From Deuterostichococcus epilithicus (lineage: Eukaryota; Chlorophyta; Trebouxiophyceae; Prasiolales; Stichococcaceae), in contig JAVTLE010000016.1 of NCBI GenBank assembly GCA_033439295.1, forward strand, positions 1,798,001 to 1,862,000: a stretch of DNA of 64,000 nt. The letters run 5' to 3'. Below are positions 20,913 to 32,800 of this stretch, piece after piece. How positions within the stretch are numbered: position 1 is the stretch's first letter; the number at the start of each line of letters is the position of its first letter. Both the position numbers and the translations under genes were made by a program. Below the pieces are notes generated by a model that saw only the letters and a list, made by a program, of their open reading frames with translations, was not told the origin of the DNA and did not search any database.

Positions 20913-23900
20913 ATGGGGCTGAACCGCAAGCTGCAGATGGAGATCGACCGCACCCTCAAGCGGGTGGCGGACGGCAAATTAGAATTTGAAGAATTGTGGA
21001 AAAAGCTGGTGGCCATGGAGGTGTGATGCCCTGGCTGCTGTAGTTAGTGTTATTAGTTTTTGGAGCATCATTCGTTGTGGCATGAGTAGAAGCATGTTCG
21101 TAGTGCCGATGAGACGGAGACCAACGCCTGTCGTCCGCTTGCTACTGTGCCTGCAGCAAGCCCCAAAGACAGTCAAGATTGATGTGCCGGCGCCACAATA
21201 CTCCCACGCCTGCAACAAGGTATTCTTTGTACTCATGTACATGCTGTACGCGCAAGCCTAGTCGTTTGTGTGCTGGACTTTTGCGGGACCGACAAGCGAT
21301 CCGGCCGCCAAGAGTGGGATACGATATTTGTGCAGGACACGGCAATGCGGGAGAAGCTGTTGGGCGAGATGAAGCGGGACCTCAAGAAGATGCAGGTGGG
21401 ATTGTCATGCAGTGTCTGCGAAACACGTGGCTCGACAAGTGCCACAGCCCGATTGACTACTGGTGGACTCTGCTCTCGGGCAAACAGCCGCACTGCTTGG
21501 CAGACAACCTGCACTACGCAGGCTGTGTGCAAGGCTTGTGTAGCGTTAAACTCGTCGGCTGCGACAGCGGGCAAGTCAAACCTGTAGCTCCCGCCTGCAG
21601 AGGTTCCGCGACCAGATCCGGGGGTGGCTGCTGTCTCCGGATGTGAAGGACACCCAGGTTCTGGAGGAGGCCCGCCGCGCCATCGAGCATGACATGGTGA
21701 GGCTCATCCGTTCAAAAGTATGTTATGCACGGCAGGCGCCATGTAGTGATGAGCCATGGTCTTTGAGCCATAGTCTTTTCCCACAGTGGCTCATTGACGG
21801 CTGGGAGGCAGTGCCTGTGTCAACCAGCACCCGCAGGCTGCTGTTGTGATAGGATGCAATCTCACAACAGGGTCCATTTCAGTTTCAGAGAAGGTGGTCT
21901 GACCCGCCGCAGGAGCGCTTCAAGGTCTGCGAGCGGGAGAACAAGACGAAGGCCTTCTCGAAGGTGGTGAAATTTGCAACCTGATGGGTTGAGCGCAAGA
22001 GCTATGTGTACACGTGCAGCAGCACAGCAGACTTCCGAGCTCTAGACCCAATGCGCAGCGTTCACGTTGTACCGCCTCGGTACTGTCATGCAGGTGGGAC
22101 TGCTCCTAGAGGACAAGGTGGACCCTGCGGAGGTGGCGCGACACGAGACGACCGAGTGGCTCAACAGGTGCGCTACCCGTCCGCATCTCAATGCAGCTGC
22201 GGCTGTTTGCTGTCGGCTGCAGTCGGCGGCGGTGACCATTGGGCGTCTGCAATCGGTCCCGGCAATCTGCCACCGAGTCACCACACATGCAGAAGGCAGT
22301 GGCATTGCAGTTGGCCGCACTGGACTACGAGTCGTTGCGTGTGTGGGAAACGCACAACTTCAAGTTGTGCCGGTGCCCTCGAGTTGACGAAAGGTGTGCA
22401 TCCGCTGGCGCAGCGTGGTCTCGCGGCTGGAAATCCAAACCGACGAGTTCGAGGTGTGCGGCGCCTTCAATATCGTGCTGGCTTGATCAATATTGTACTG
22501 GCCAGGCTCAGCATCGTGTCGCCATTAGCCGCCGCGAACGGCTCTGGCGCGCCGGAGCTCCGCCGCAGCACTGCCTTCCCTGCCGCAACTACCGAACACG
22601 AAGCTCGATACTGGAACACCACCAACAACTCCAGCAGCATGTGCCGTGCGAGGTGGTCACTTTGTTCACCTGTCAGGCGGAGGTGGAGGAGATGGCGGCG
22701 TGCGCCGAGGGCGGCGGCGCCAAGGCGCGGGCGGCCCTGCGCTCGCCCCGCGTCCTGGAGCTGGAAGCCTTCATTGCGCGCCACAAGCAGCACATCGTGC
22801 GCATGGAGCAGGTGAGCCGGGTCCGAGGGCTTCTGCGCCTTGTGATTCCAGCGGCGCGGCGGACGCATGTCCCGGGCATGCTCGGAGCAGGCGAGCGGGG
22901 CGCCGAGGGTTTCTGCTTCACGCATTCCCAGCTCTGGGCCTTCGCACTTGCTGCAGAGCGCCTGCTTGTTGACGCCGACTTCTGTTCGCCGCAGGTGCTG
23001 CGTCTGCTGGAGAATGAGCAGGTGACTGCTGTCTTGGAACACCGCGCCTGCAGCTTGTCAGGCCGTCACCTGCACGACATGGCCTTGCTGCTTGTTGTCC
23101 CTTCAACCGGGGAGCCGTCTGGGACGCCCGATGTCCTGCACCGAAGCACTGCAAGCCATTCAACGCGTCGCGTCGTCAAGGGATCAGTGGGGAGAAGATT
23201 CGACGCCCATGTGGATATACATGCTGAGGCGGCGAGTGCCACCGCGGCAGGTGACCCCGGAGGCGGTGGAGACGGCGCTGCGCGATGGGCTGGAGTACTA
23301 CCTGGAAGCTTCCACAGAGCCCGACTTCCAGCAGGTTGCCCCAGACATGAGACACTCTTCCATCCAACCCCTGAATGTTTGTGGGGAAATTCCACATGAA
23401 GCCGCAGGGATCGCAGCACTCATGACTGATGTGAGTCGCAGCAGTGATGGCCGCCGCAAGCATCAGTCACGACGGATGTACTACCGCTTGGAAGTGCCAA
23501 GCGCTCTGCGGCATCGAGCAGCCGACAAGCCAGGCCCTCAACTGGGCAGGCAAGCTGTCCTCTTTGCAGGTCCTTGCCACTGGTTCTGTCGTGTCGATGT
23601 GCGCAGGATGTTGCGGATCTGTACGCGGTGCTGCCGATGTCGGAGGTGGACGAGAACATCGGCAAGATCGTGCCGCCCGCGGAGAAGAAGGGCCCCTCGC
23701 CCGATGGCTCGGAGGTCCGGTTTCCTGCACCACTCCTGCGCCTCCTCGGACGCATGAGGCGAGCACCTGGTCATGTGACCAGGGGCCCCTGCTGCTGTTC
23801 CTCCACGGAAGCAGAGCAACAGGTCGAGTGACCCCGAGATTGCGCACCGGCGCGCTGTAAGGTTCTTCAACCTGTCTCGAGACAGGAGCCCGACTCGCCA

Positions 23901-26900
23901 GCGCCGGCCAAGGACTCTAAGGCTGCAAGGCACAGCAAATCCGCGGCCAAGAAGGCCGCACGCCTTGCCGCGCAAGCAGGTGCGAACTGGAACGTGATCC
24001 CCAAGCGCCGTCAGGCTTGCCGGCTGCGGGCATTGACGAGGATCAACCGCGGTACACCAGTGGCTGATTGCTCCAGCAGACCGCGGGCTGATGTTGCAGC
24101 ACAGATGCCACACTGCCGCGGACGCCGTGCCAACGTCAATTCGAAACTGCTGGAGCAGCCAGCCACGCGTCCTCATGCCCCCTGCGAGTCCTGCTGCGAG
24201 GATCTAGCTATATGCACACACATTGAATCACTGTCATGGTGTGCGCAGAGAGCGCGGCAAAGAAGGCGGCGGCGGCGAGGGCCGCGCCGATCAGCCTCCG
24301 CACCGGCCCCGCCAGCCCGCACACGCCGCCGGGCCAGGCGCATTACCTGACGCCGCAGAGGCGATCCCCCGCCGTGCAATCCTCACAATTGTGACAGTGG
24401 AGTGTAGGATGCTGCGCTTTGGATGCGATTGCTGCTGAGACGAGCCTCCCCATCCCTTGCCTTAAAATCTCCAGACGCCGGTTCCAGACAGCACGCTGCA
24501 TTTGCAAGCAGGCGCTCCCCACCACACGTGCCCTCGAGTGCCTGAATCCCTGACATGCCCTTGCTCACATGTCATACCTTTCTGCCGGCAGCACGAGCAT
24601 GTCACCGGCATCACCGCTGAGCGACGAGCCCGGCAGCGCGCGGAGGGCCTGGGAGGCTGTACCGGGAACGATCGGCGGCGCTGCGTCACACGTAGAGTCG
24701 CCGCAGATGGTGTATACCACACCCGAGCAGCAGCGGGGCCAGAGCGGCCAAGGTGAGCATTCGCGAAGCAAGTCCGAGTCTTGCGCCATCGGAAGCTTGG
24801 TGCATTGAAGTGTTGCATGTCCGGCCGATGCAGAGGTGCCAGCACCACTGCCGTAATAAGTTTGCCTCGCCTTGCACAGCATGTTGTTCAGTCTGGAGGT
24901 TGTGTGGCTGCGTGGGATCTCGCATGCTGCTGCTGGCCGTGCTGCCAACGATGTCGCCGCTGCTGCGCGCAGGTCGCAAGCTGTCGAATGCGCCCGGGTC
25001 GCCTCGCTCCATGCCCTATGAAGGCAGCGGCGTCATCATGCAGGTCAGTGTCTCTTGCTGGGCTGCCCTGCAAGGCCGCTGTACAGGGTTGAACGCAATC
25101 TGCCCTGTACCACTCTGCTCAAGTCCAGACCTTCCTTGCAGCACAACACAGCAGCTTTGATGTCTTCACGCGGGCATTGCCGCTCGCGCCTAGACGAGCC
25201 AGGCTGCACTCAGCCGCCTAGAGTGGTAATTCAGCCTGTGTTGGACGATCTCTGATCTTTCACGATCGCGCTTGAGTTGCTGTGGCGTGCACATGTGTGC
25301 AGGCGCCCGGCTCGCCGACGGGGCTGCAGCAGGGCGCCGCCGGGGCCAGGTGGGTGAACCCATCAATCATCCACCTGCAGGTCAGCACTGCGCCGCAGCC
25401 GGTGCTGGCTCCGGCACGCGGCTTCCTGCCGCCACCACCGCCGCCGCCTCCGAAGCAGCACTACCAGACGCAGCAGCAGCGGGGGCCGCCGTCGCCGCCG
25501 CCGCAGCAGCAGCGGCAGATGGCGCCGCCGACGTTGCCTGATTTTCCGCCCATATCCGCTGCCGCCTCGAAGCCGCGCAGCAAGCGGCACTCCGCGCCCG
25601 CCTACTCCGTGAAAGGTATCATTTGTTGCAGAAAAGTCTCGTGAACTAGACAGTCTGAATTGCAGAAGGATGGTGTGCTGAAGGCATCAACAAGTACCGA
25701 CCGTCCAGGTAACACAAAATACATATCGTGGCTCTCAGCGGAGATTACCTCGTCACCTGGTCGGCAGAAGCCTGCACAGGCCACCAGTCCATGATGCATC
25801 ATTCCTGTTGCAGGCTCTCCGGACCATGGGCCGACATCACCGCGCAGCGTCGTGCCGCCGCCGCCGCCGCCGCCGCCTCCGCTGCCGCTGCGGGCGCCGG
25901 CACTGCCTGCGCGCGCGCAGTCGCTCGCGGCGCCCGGCGGCGGGCGGCCCGCGGCTGTGACGCCTGCGCTCGTCCGTTCCGCATCCGCCAGTGACCCTCC
26001 CGGTGAATGCCTGTGGCACAGCATGTGGGCTGATACTGCAGCACCGAGATGGACCTGCTGCAAGCACAGCATCCCATCACCACTGCGCGGGCATGACCAC
26101 TGGCGCTGCCTTGATGGCAGATGGTGATGTGCTGCATGTGCAACCAGCGCTTGTGAAGGCCGCAGAGCATCCACACAGGGCTTGCTGACTGATGCGCACA
26201 GAGTCTGGATGAGTCGTTGACTTCCTTGCAGGAGCGCTGAGTGCCGGGGCCTCCAGCCCGCTGTCGCCGTGGGCTGCGAGCTTTGGCTCCGGGTCAGCGA
26301 ACCGCCTGTCGGTGCTCAAGCACCTGGGACTGGCATCGGACGACGAGCAAGGTGCTTGCAGACACACTTGTCTCGCAAAGACAATTTGGTGCCGTGCTGT
26401 GTTCAGGTTCGCAGCAAAGACGAGGTGATCGAAAATTGAACAAGACAAGGAGGCACTCATGGGAGACACCTGCTACTCACACAGCAATATTCGCGAGCAG
26501 CAGCAGCTGATGCGCTGCAGCAGCGAGAGCTGTCGCACCATTCAATTGCAGATGCCCTGAAGCCGGCGCCGGACGCTCCGCCCGCCTTCTTCCGGCAGCG
26601 CACCGCGGCGTCGTCGCCCAAGCGGCGGGCGTCCTTCGAGCACTATGGCCGCCAGGCCGCGGATAGTGCCGGCGGCGGCGCGGCGGCCGCGAGCCTGAAG
26701 ATGCCTTGTCTGGGGTATGAGGGCCGACAGCGAGCGCGCCCAGCGCCGACGTCGCCTTCCGCAGGCACGCCTGGACCTTTTGCGCTCGAAGCCCTGCCGT
26801 TGCTCGCTCGCCATCCGCACATGCCAATGGCTTGGGAGGAAAGTCCCGTGGTGTGGGGGAAATCTGCAAGCTGAGATTTTCTGCGAGGTGAGAAAAGCAC

Positions 26901-28961
26901 CCGCTATGCATTCCGACCACCACACCGGGCAGCATGACATTGTTAGCAATGCCCATCTTGAAATTGCCGAACGTAGCACTGAAGAGCGGCGCGGTGCTTC
27001 CCTAGGAGCAGCATACAGTACATGGGCGAATCTAGCGACCGGATCTGCAGCATGTCTGGTCTCTGAGGGTCTTTGTGACAACCCTGACCGACCCAAATGC
27101 CGTCCACATACAACAGTTCGTCTTGTCCCCGCAGCTGACGAGGGCCTGACACTGGAGCAGCGCGTGGCAGGCAGCGGGCTGTATGGTGTGTCCAGGGGGC
27201 TGCAGGGCGTTGCAGCGGTGGCGGCGGTCGGGCTGCCTCCGCCGCCGCTGCTCAAGCCGCACACGCCGCCCGTCGCGGCGCGGCACCTTGGCATGCTTGA
27301 TGCCGCCCTGCGGCACAAGTGAGGCTCTCTCCCTCAGTGCATTCAACCTGTCGTGGCTGTCGTGGCTGTCGAGGTGTTGCGGATGGTAATGATATCGTGT
27401 CGTGTTTGCATCACACCACTATATCATTACCATCCGCTTCATCGTTTCAGCTGCTCTCACTGAAACGATGAAGCGTGCATGACGGCACCTTGCCTATGTA
27501 GCAAGAACTGCGAACGAGGTGTCGTGCTGATCGTCATTGAGGCACGTGGTATGGTGTGGTAGGGCATGAGCCGTCATCGGTGTGTTGCAGGCAGTTGGAT
27601 CACGACGCAGATTGGGCGACCATCGGAGGGCAAGACCGGGACAATGGCCTGCGGCGCCCAAAGGTTTGGCACTAACGCCACAACGCCTAAGCATTCTTCT
27701 CAGGGCTCGGCACACGCTCACGAGGCGCTTCAAGTACCGGACTACTGACTGGCTCTGATGATGTGCCAGGGCAGCTTGCCGATGCCCCTCCCCGCCTGTA
27801 CACGTGTCTTGCGCAAGGACATGCCAGGCACGACATGGCATACAGCACCGACTCACAATGAGCGCGCAGTGGTTCGTGCATACCAGCATGCACAACTTTA
27901 TGATCCTCTTGATACAACTCCTATTGTGACCAAGGTGCTGCGGCTGGCTACGCTGCCAGTGCCGCACAGCCTGCCCAACTGCACGCAGCCCCTACTAGAG
28001 GAGGCGGCCACCTTCCACCGGCTGTCCGCCGACACCCTGTTCTTCTGCTTCTACTTCCAGCAGGTGAGCTACTCCGGGGAGACAACACTCGTGTGTTTTT
28101 TTGGCGTAAAGAGGCGCTTTTCCCAGCCAGTCGCCCTGTAGTAGTACTCACGGGCACATGCCAGCGCGCCAACGTGCAGTTCATTGCATGGCAGCTGCAT
28201 CCGCGAGGTGGCTGCACAGGAACAACCCTGAACACGAGCAAACGGTGGCAGCTGCTCCGCAGGGCCTGCCGCAGCAGCTGCTGGCGGCGGACGAGCTGAA
28301 GCGGCGATCGTGGCGCTTCCACACGCATCTCAATGCCTGGTTCCGTCGCGACACTGAGCCCAAGGTACGTGCACGTCCGCGGTCGCATCCCCTCAAAAAC
28401 ACACACACCGAGATGTCACAGCATGACCGTCATCGTGCTCCGGTCAAGCTCAGCCACGCCATTACTCGCTCTGAAACAACTGTCGCTGTCTGCTGCCATT
28501 CCTGCGGTTTCCCATCGACATCCCAACAGCCACTAAGCCATACTCCTCTGGATGGGAAAGGTGGATGAGATGGGTGGTGACATTACACTGATGCGCTGCA
28601 AACATCGGCGAAGTGCCATGCCTGCTGGCCGAAACAGCTTTGGTGCATGTGTCCGCAGTGTGTGACGTCGGCCTTCGAGCAGGGCTCCTTCTCCTACTTC
28701 GACTTCGAGCTGCACCACATGGCGTCGGTGCCGGGCGTGCCGACGGACGCCCCTGGCGGCGGCCTGTCCGGCTGGATGGAGCGCACCTCCCGCCCTGACT
28801 TCGTCTTTGAGCGGCGGTGCGGATATTGCCGCTCAGACCCCTTCGCCGCTCATACCCCTCCCGCCGCACATGTGTGCTCGACCTTGTCCCGGAATAGAGT
28901 TTTCGCGCCAGCCCGCACAGCACCTGAGCACGACTGCCACATGCCCGCAACATGCAAGTGA
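20913..28961 (+). CDS. NOT3: CCR4-NOT complex subunit 3 (NOT3/NOT5)
   Basis: The scaffold subunit of the CCR4-NOT deadenylase, acting in mRNA decay and transcription. The start at 20913 gives [20 protein letters not shown], the family's invariant N-terminus. Following exons hold [17 protein letters not shown] (about 21343-21394), [19 protein letters not shown] (21601-21657), [17 protein letters not shown] (about 21914-21964), a helical segment to [11 protein letters not shown] (22675-22810), VLRLLENEQ (22996-23022) and [19 protein letters not shown] (23607-23664). A long Pro/Gln/Ala-rich disordered linker covers roughly 24300-27320. The NOT box follows: [17 protein letters not shown] (28014-28062), [20 protein letters not shown] (28287-28350) and [15 protein letters not shown] (28666-28712). 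The domain order and spacing are those of NOT3/5. Some small exons, notably between 21020 and 21300, are unresolved. The last 40-50 codons after DFVFE (about 28812-28961) do not resemble the family and may be read-through of an unspliced end. Confidence 0.9.
25840..25890 (+). repeat. GCC trinucleotide run in the NOT3 linker
   Basis: A run of GCC/GCG triplets encodes poly-Pro ([11 protein letters not shown]) in the disordered linker of the NOT3 gene. It is one of several low-complexity Pro, Gln and Ala tracts there. Confidence 0.7.
27379..27474. repeat. Two adjacent perfect hairpins in a NOT3 intron
   Basis: GCGGATGGTAATGATAT at 27379-27395 is repeated as its exact reverse complement at 27421-27437 (17 bp stem, 25-base loop). 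Directly abutting it, GCTTCATCGTTTCAG at 27436-27450 is matched exactly by 27460-27474 (15 bp stem, 9-base loop). The base composition is far more AT-rich than the surroundings. It could be a remnant of a palindromic mobile element, a small-RNA hairpin or an RNA structure; I cannot tell which. Confidence 0.85.
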
Positions 28962-29834
28962 TCCGCTGCAATGAGTGGTTCGGCAGAAATGTTGTTGCAG
29001 ATTGAGTTGCTAAGTACAGATATCCATCTCTTGGCTGCCGATGACAGGGTTTTTGTCGCGCAGGCATATGGACACTGCGGCTGCGCGTTGACGTGTTGAT
29101 GAGTGGGGCAATGCGGATGGCGGCGCCAGCAGGGTGGCGCGCTGATGCGTCAGCCAAATGTCATTACGATGGCGGCGTGCAGGCCGCGGGAACTGGCAAG
29201 CTTCATCTGCCATGCACTGGAAGAGTCACCTGCAAACTGGAACCGCAGGTCATCTAGGTCATCTAGGCTCTTCATCTCAGGCAGGTTTACTGGGTTTAGG
29301 GGTTTGGTAGAGACGTAAGCCGAGACGCTTCAGAACAAGGGAGCCAGGAAAGAATGTCTGTTTTCTGGTGGCAGAGGGAATTTTTCATCGGCGGGACGCC
29401 CCTTGTGGAGGATCGCCTTTCACTCAGCCGCCCTGTATTATTTCAGGCTCCTCCTTGTGATCCCAGGACGCGCGCCTCCTCAAAATCAGGCACATGTTGC
29501 GTTGCATCCTGTCGATGGGAAACATCTCAAATTGCTGCGACGACGGAATCCACTCTCACACCGCTCGGCTGCACAACAGTGATCACCTTTCCAGATCGTC
29601 CGCCTGCTGGGTCGCTCGGCCTTGGTCCGCACATGGTACCATTCAAGCCTTGAAATCAACGGACGCCGTGGTTCTCTGCTGTGGAGAAGCGCCAGTGGGC
29701 GACCCAGTAACTTGTACTCCCGCCGGGCTGTTTGCTGGACCGGCTTGCCCGGAGAACAGCGCATGCGCACGACGTACTGCACGTTGCGGCCGTGCGTGTA
29801 GGACCGGTGATGTAAGTGATGAGAGTGTGATTCG
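28962..29834. other. Intergenic region, NOT3 to SGNH hydrolase
   Basis: Both flanking genes are on the plus strand. I found no exon with family similarity or clean paired splice sites. A short tandem TCATCTAGG repeat lies near 29249-29270, followed by a T-rich stretch with GGGTTTAGGGG that is too short to be telomeric. Confidence 0.4.
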
Positions 29835-32800
29835 ATGAGAGCGGCCTCGCCCGCGAAAAAGGCTCCCGCACTCGGTCGGCCAAACGGCCGTCGGGTGCTG
29901 TGGGCAGTCGTATGCATCAGCCTGGGGCTGCTGGTCGGCGTTCTTGCCAGGTCAAGCACAAGGTCGTCGACACCTCTGCAGTCGCCGCAGCAGGTGATGC
30001 GTGTACAGGCCGTTTCGGTTCTCCTGTCTGCCTGCAGGCAACCAATTCGGTTGAACGCAGTGGTTGTGGTTATATTGGCACTGGGCTCACATTGCCTGGC
30101 GCCAGCCGTCAGTCGATGGAGGACCCTGCCTTCTCCATACTGCGGACTTGGAAGTGAAGAATTTAGAGAAGCATCATGGTGCCATGCAGGCTCAGGCACA
30201 TGCCGCCGACGGCGTGACTCCCGCCAATGCAGCTCTCACAGAGCGGGCCATGCTGCTCTCGGACGAGCGCGCGGGCCCCGACGAGCGAGAGCTCATCGCC
30301 ACTTCCGACGGCGGGCACAGTGCCGGCGTCACGGGCCAGTGGGACGAACGGCTAGGAGCGTTTCGGCCGGCGGCAGACGGTGCGGCCGACCAGCTGCCGA
30401 GGCCCTCGCCTGAAGGCGAGGGCGAGGACGAAAACGAAAACGAAGCCGCAGCAGCCCCATCAGCACGGCTTCCCAAGCTGGTGCCAGGACAACAGGTAGA
30501 GGCTGCGGCACCTGCATCGCAGGCCGCAGCCGACACCAGCATGCACCAGCCTGCAGCGAGGCATGGCGCGGGCCAGCCGACGGCGGCAACGGGCAAAGCT
30601 GGCCGCAGACAGCCGAGCGCCGAAGACGCAGCAGCAATGCCGGTGGCAGCACCATCGGGCGCCGCTGAGTCGGCCTCGCGTGACGCCGCGCCGGCAGCAG
30701 AACAGCTTCGTGATAGTGGTCCAGCTGCGGAGACTAAGGCAACAGCGGGCAAGCGGCCGGGTGCGGCGGCTGCATCTGGCAAGGCTGCGGCAGCTGCAGC
30801 CCGCACGGCAGCGGCGCCTGCCCCCGGCGATGCGGCGGTAGCAGGCAGCTCGCAGGCTGCGCTCGCGCCTGCGGCAAACCCGCAGCCAACGCCACAGCCG
30901 GCAGCAGATCAGAGGGCGCCAGCACCTGCCGCAGGCAATGCCGCTGCGAAGGGCAGCAGCACATCCGGTACATCTGGCAATGCGAAGAGCACCGCTTTGG
31001 GCAAGGACTCTGCAGCGGCAAAGGCGGCGGTGGTCCTGGGCCAGCTGATGCAGCTCAAGAGCTCGGTGAGGCCTGTGCACGCAGTGAGAGCCTGCATCTT
31101 GGAGGTCATTCGGAGGTGGATGGCACGGCTGCCGCAGAGATACACCGCTGTTCGTTACATCCCAAGCGGCGGCCAACATGTACCTGGGGCGAAACCGGCC
31201 ATGGAAGTCGGCGAGGACTGGTCCTCTCACAACGTCCAGCCCTATACGACATTGCGCGAGCTAGCATACATTCGCATGCAGCTGGGATCCTTGATGCAAG
31301 CTATCAGGGTTGTGTGCATGACCGACAGATGCTGGAGGCGCAACAGCTGGACACAGGAACCATACACCTATTTGGCTGCACTCAAACGGACCTGACCCCA
31401 AACCGTGCACTGACAGGTGCTGGAGGAGCGGCAGCTGGACACAGGCATCATCCACTATGGTGACATGGCGCGCGTGCGCTCCTTCATGCACAAGCTGCTC
31501 AACAGGCAGCCCGTGCATGTTGGTGGGTGCTGTCCCTCTGCGGCCATCTTGCCCTCATGTGCTGGGATCTGCACATTGCCTGATGACCGTGCAAGCTGCT
31601 CGAGTCCAGGCCCAAGGTCCCAGTGCTTAGACCCTGCAGGCGCCACTGCATGTGCAGATGCATCACCGACCCGCTGGAGTCAGCACGTACAGTGCTGTGT
31701 GCCGGACCGGTCGGTCAGTGACTGCCACAGCCTGCTGGTTGCCCACGCTGCAGACGCGGGACTCGCGCTGCAGCAGGCGGCGAGCCCTGTGGCAGCGCCC
31801 TCATGCCGGGGGCGGTTTCCACAGTGTGGCCGTAAACACCCATTGTTCACAACCCTGCAGCGGTGGTGGGCGGCAGCATATCGGCAGGCCTCGGCGAGGA
31901 CGGCTTTGGACCGGTGGTTTTCAAGCGCCTGGCGGCGGCCTTCCCGCACCCGGGGCACCGCTTCCACAACGGCGCCGTCGGCGGCGTCATGTCCACCTAC
32001 ATGAACAGCTGCATCAAGTGGCACGTGCCCAAGGACATCGACCTCATCCTGGTGTGCGCCCGTGGTTGGGCACAATGCAAAAAATTTCTTGTGCTTTTCT
32101 TTGGGGTTCGTGCGTCGAGACGGGTCCTTGCCTTCGCCTCTGCGCTGATTTGGTCGTGTGGGTGTGTCACCTGCGGCGCCGCGTTGGATGTGGTAGTCGT
32201 ACTGTTGGTTCTGCTGGTTCTGCCTCAGCCTGCTGGCTGGCCAGACAGAGCTGGACCGGGAATGCAACTGAAGCAGAGGCGCAGGGCACAACACTGTGTG
32301 ATGACTCTGATTCGCTGCAGCCAGCGATATGCTGAACACGCGGCTGCCAAACCCCTGCGCAGGTGGAGTTCAACGTGAACGACGGCTTCGAGCCGGAGTG
32401 GTGCCAGCAGCTGCCGTGCAAGGTGGAGTACGGCGGCATCAACAACGTGCTGCGGCGCAGCTACGAGCGCCTGCTCCGCAAGCTGCTCATGCTGCCGCGC
32501 CGCCCCGCTGTCGTGATGCTGCAAACGTTTGACTACTCCAAAAGGTGCACCTTCTACCTGAGGTCGAATCGCGCACCTCCGAGGATGCTGGAGCCTAGCA
32601 CGCCCAGCATGTGTTGCTTGGGGAAGGCTGCAGGCCAAGACGTCAGCTGTGTACCTGCCTCTGGCGCTGACGCATGTGCCTCCCGCTGCCGCTGCGCACC
32701 CTATCCACGAACTGCGCATGGACGCACAGCAGCTCCTACAGACCGACGTCCCTCCTATGTCTGTCAATGCAGCCTGGACATGAACAACGGGAAGCACCAG

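Noticed and set aside
29275-29320. A T/G-rich stretch with GGGTTTAGGGG resembling plant telomere repeat
   Set aside because: Only about one and a half units are present, with no tandem array, so it is probably chance.
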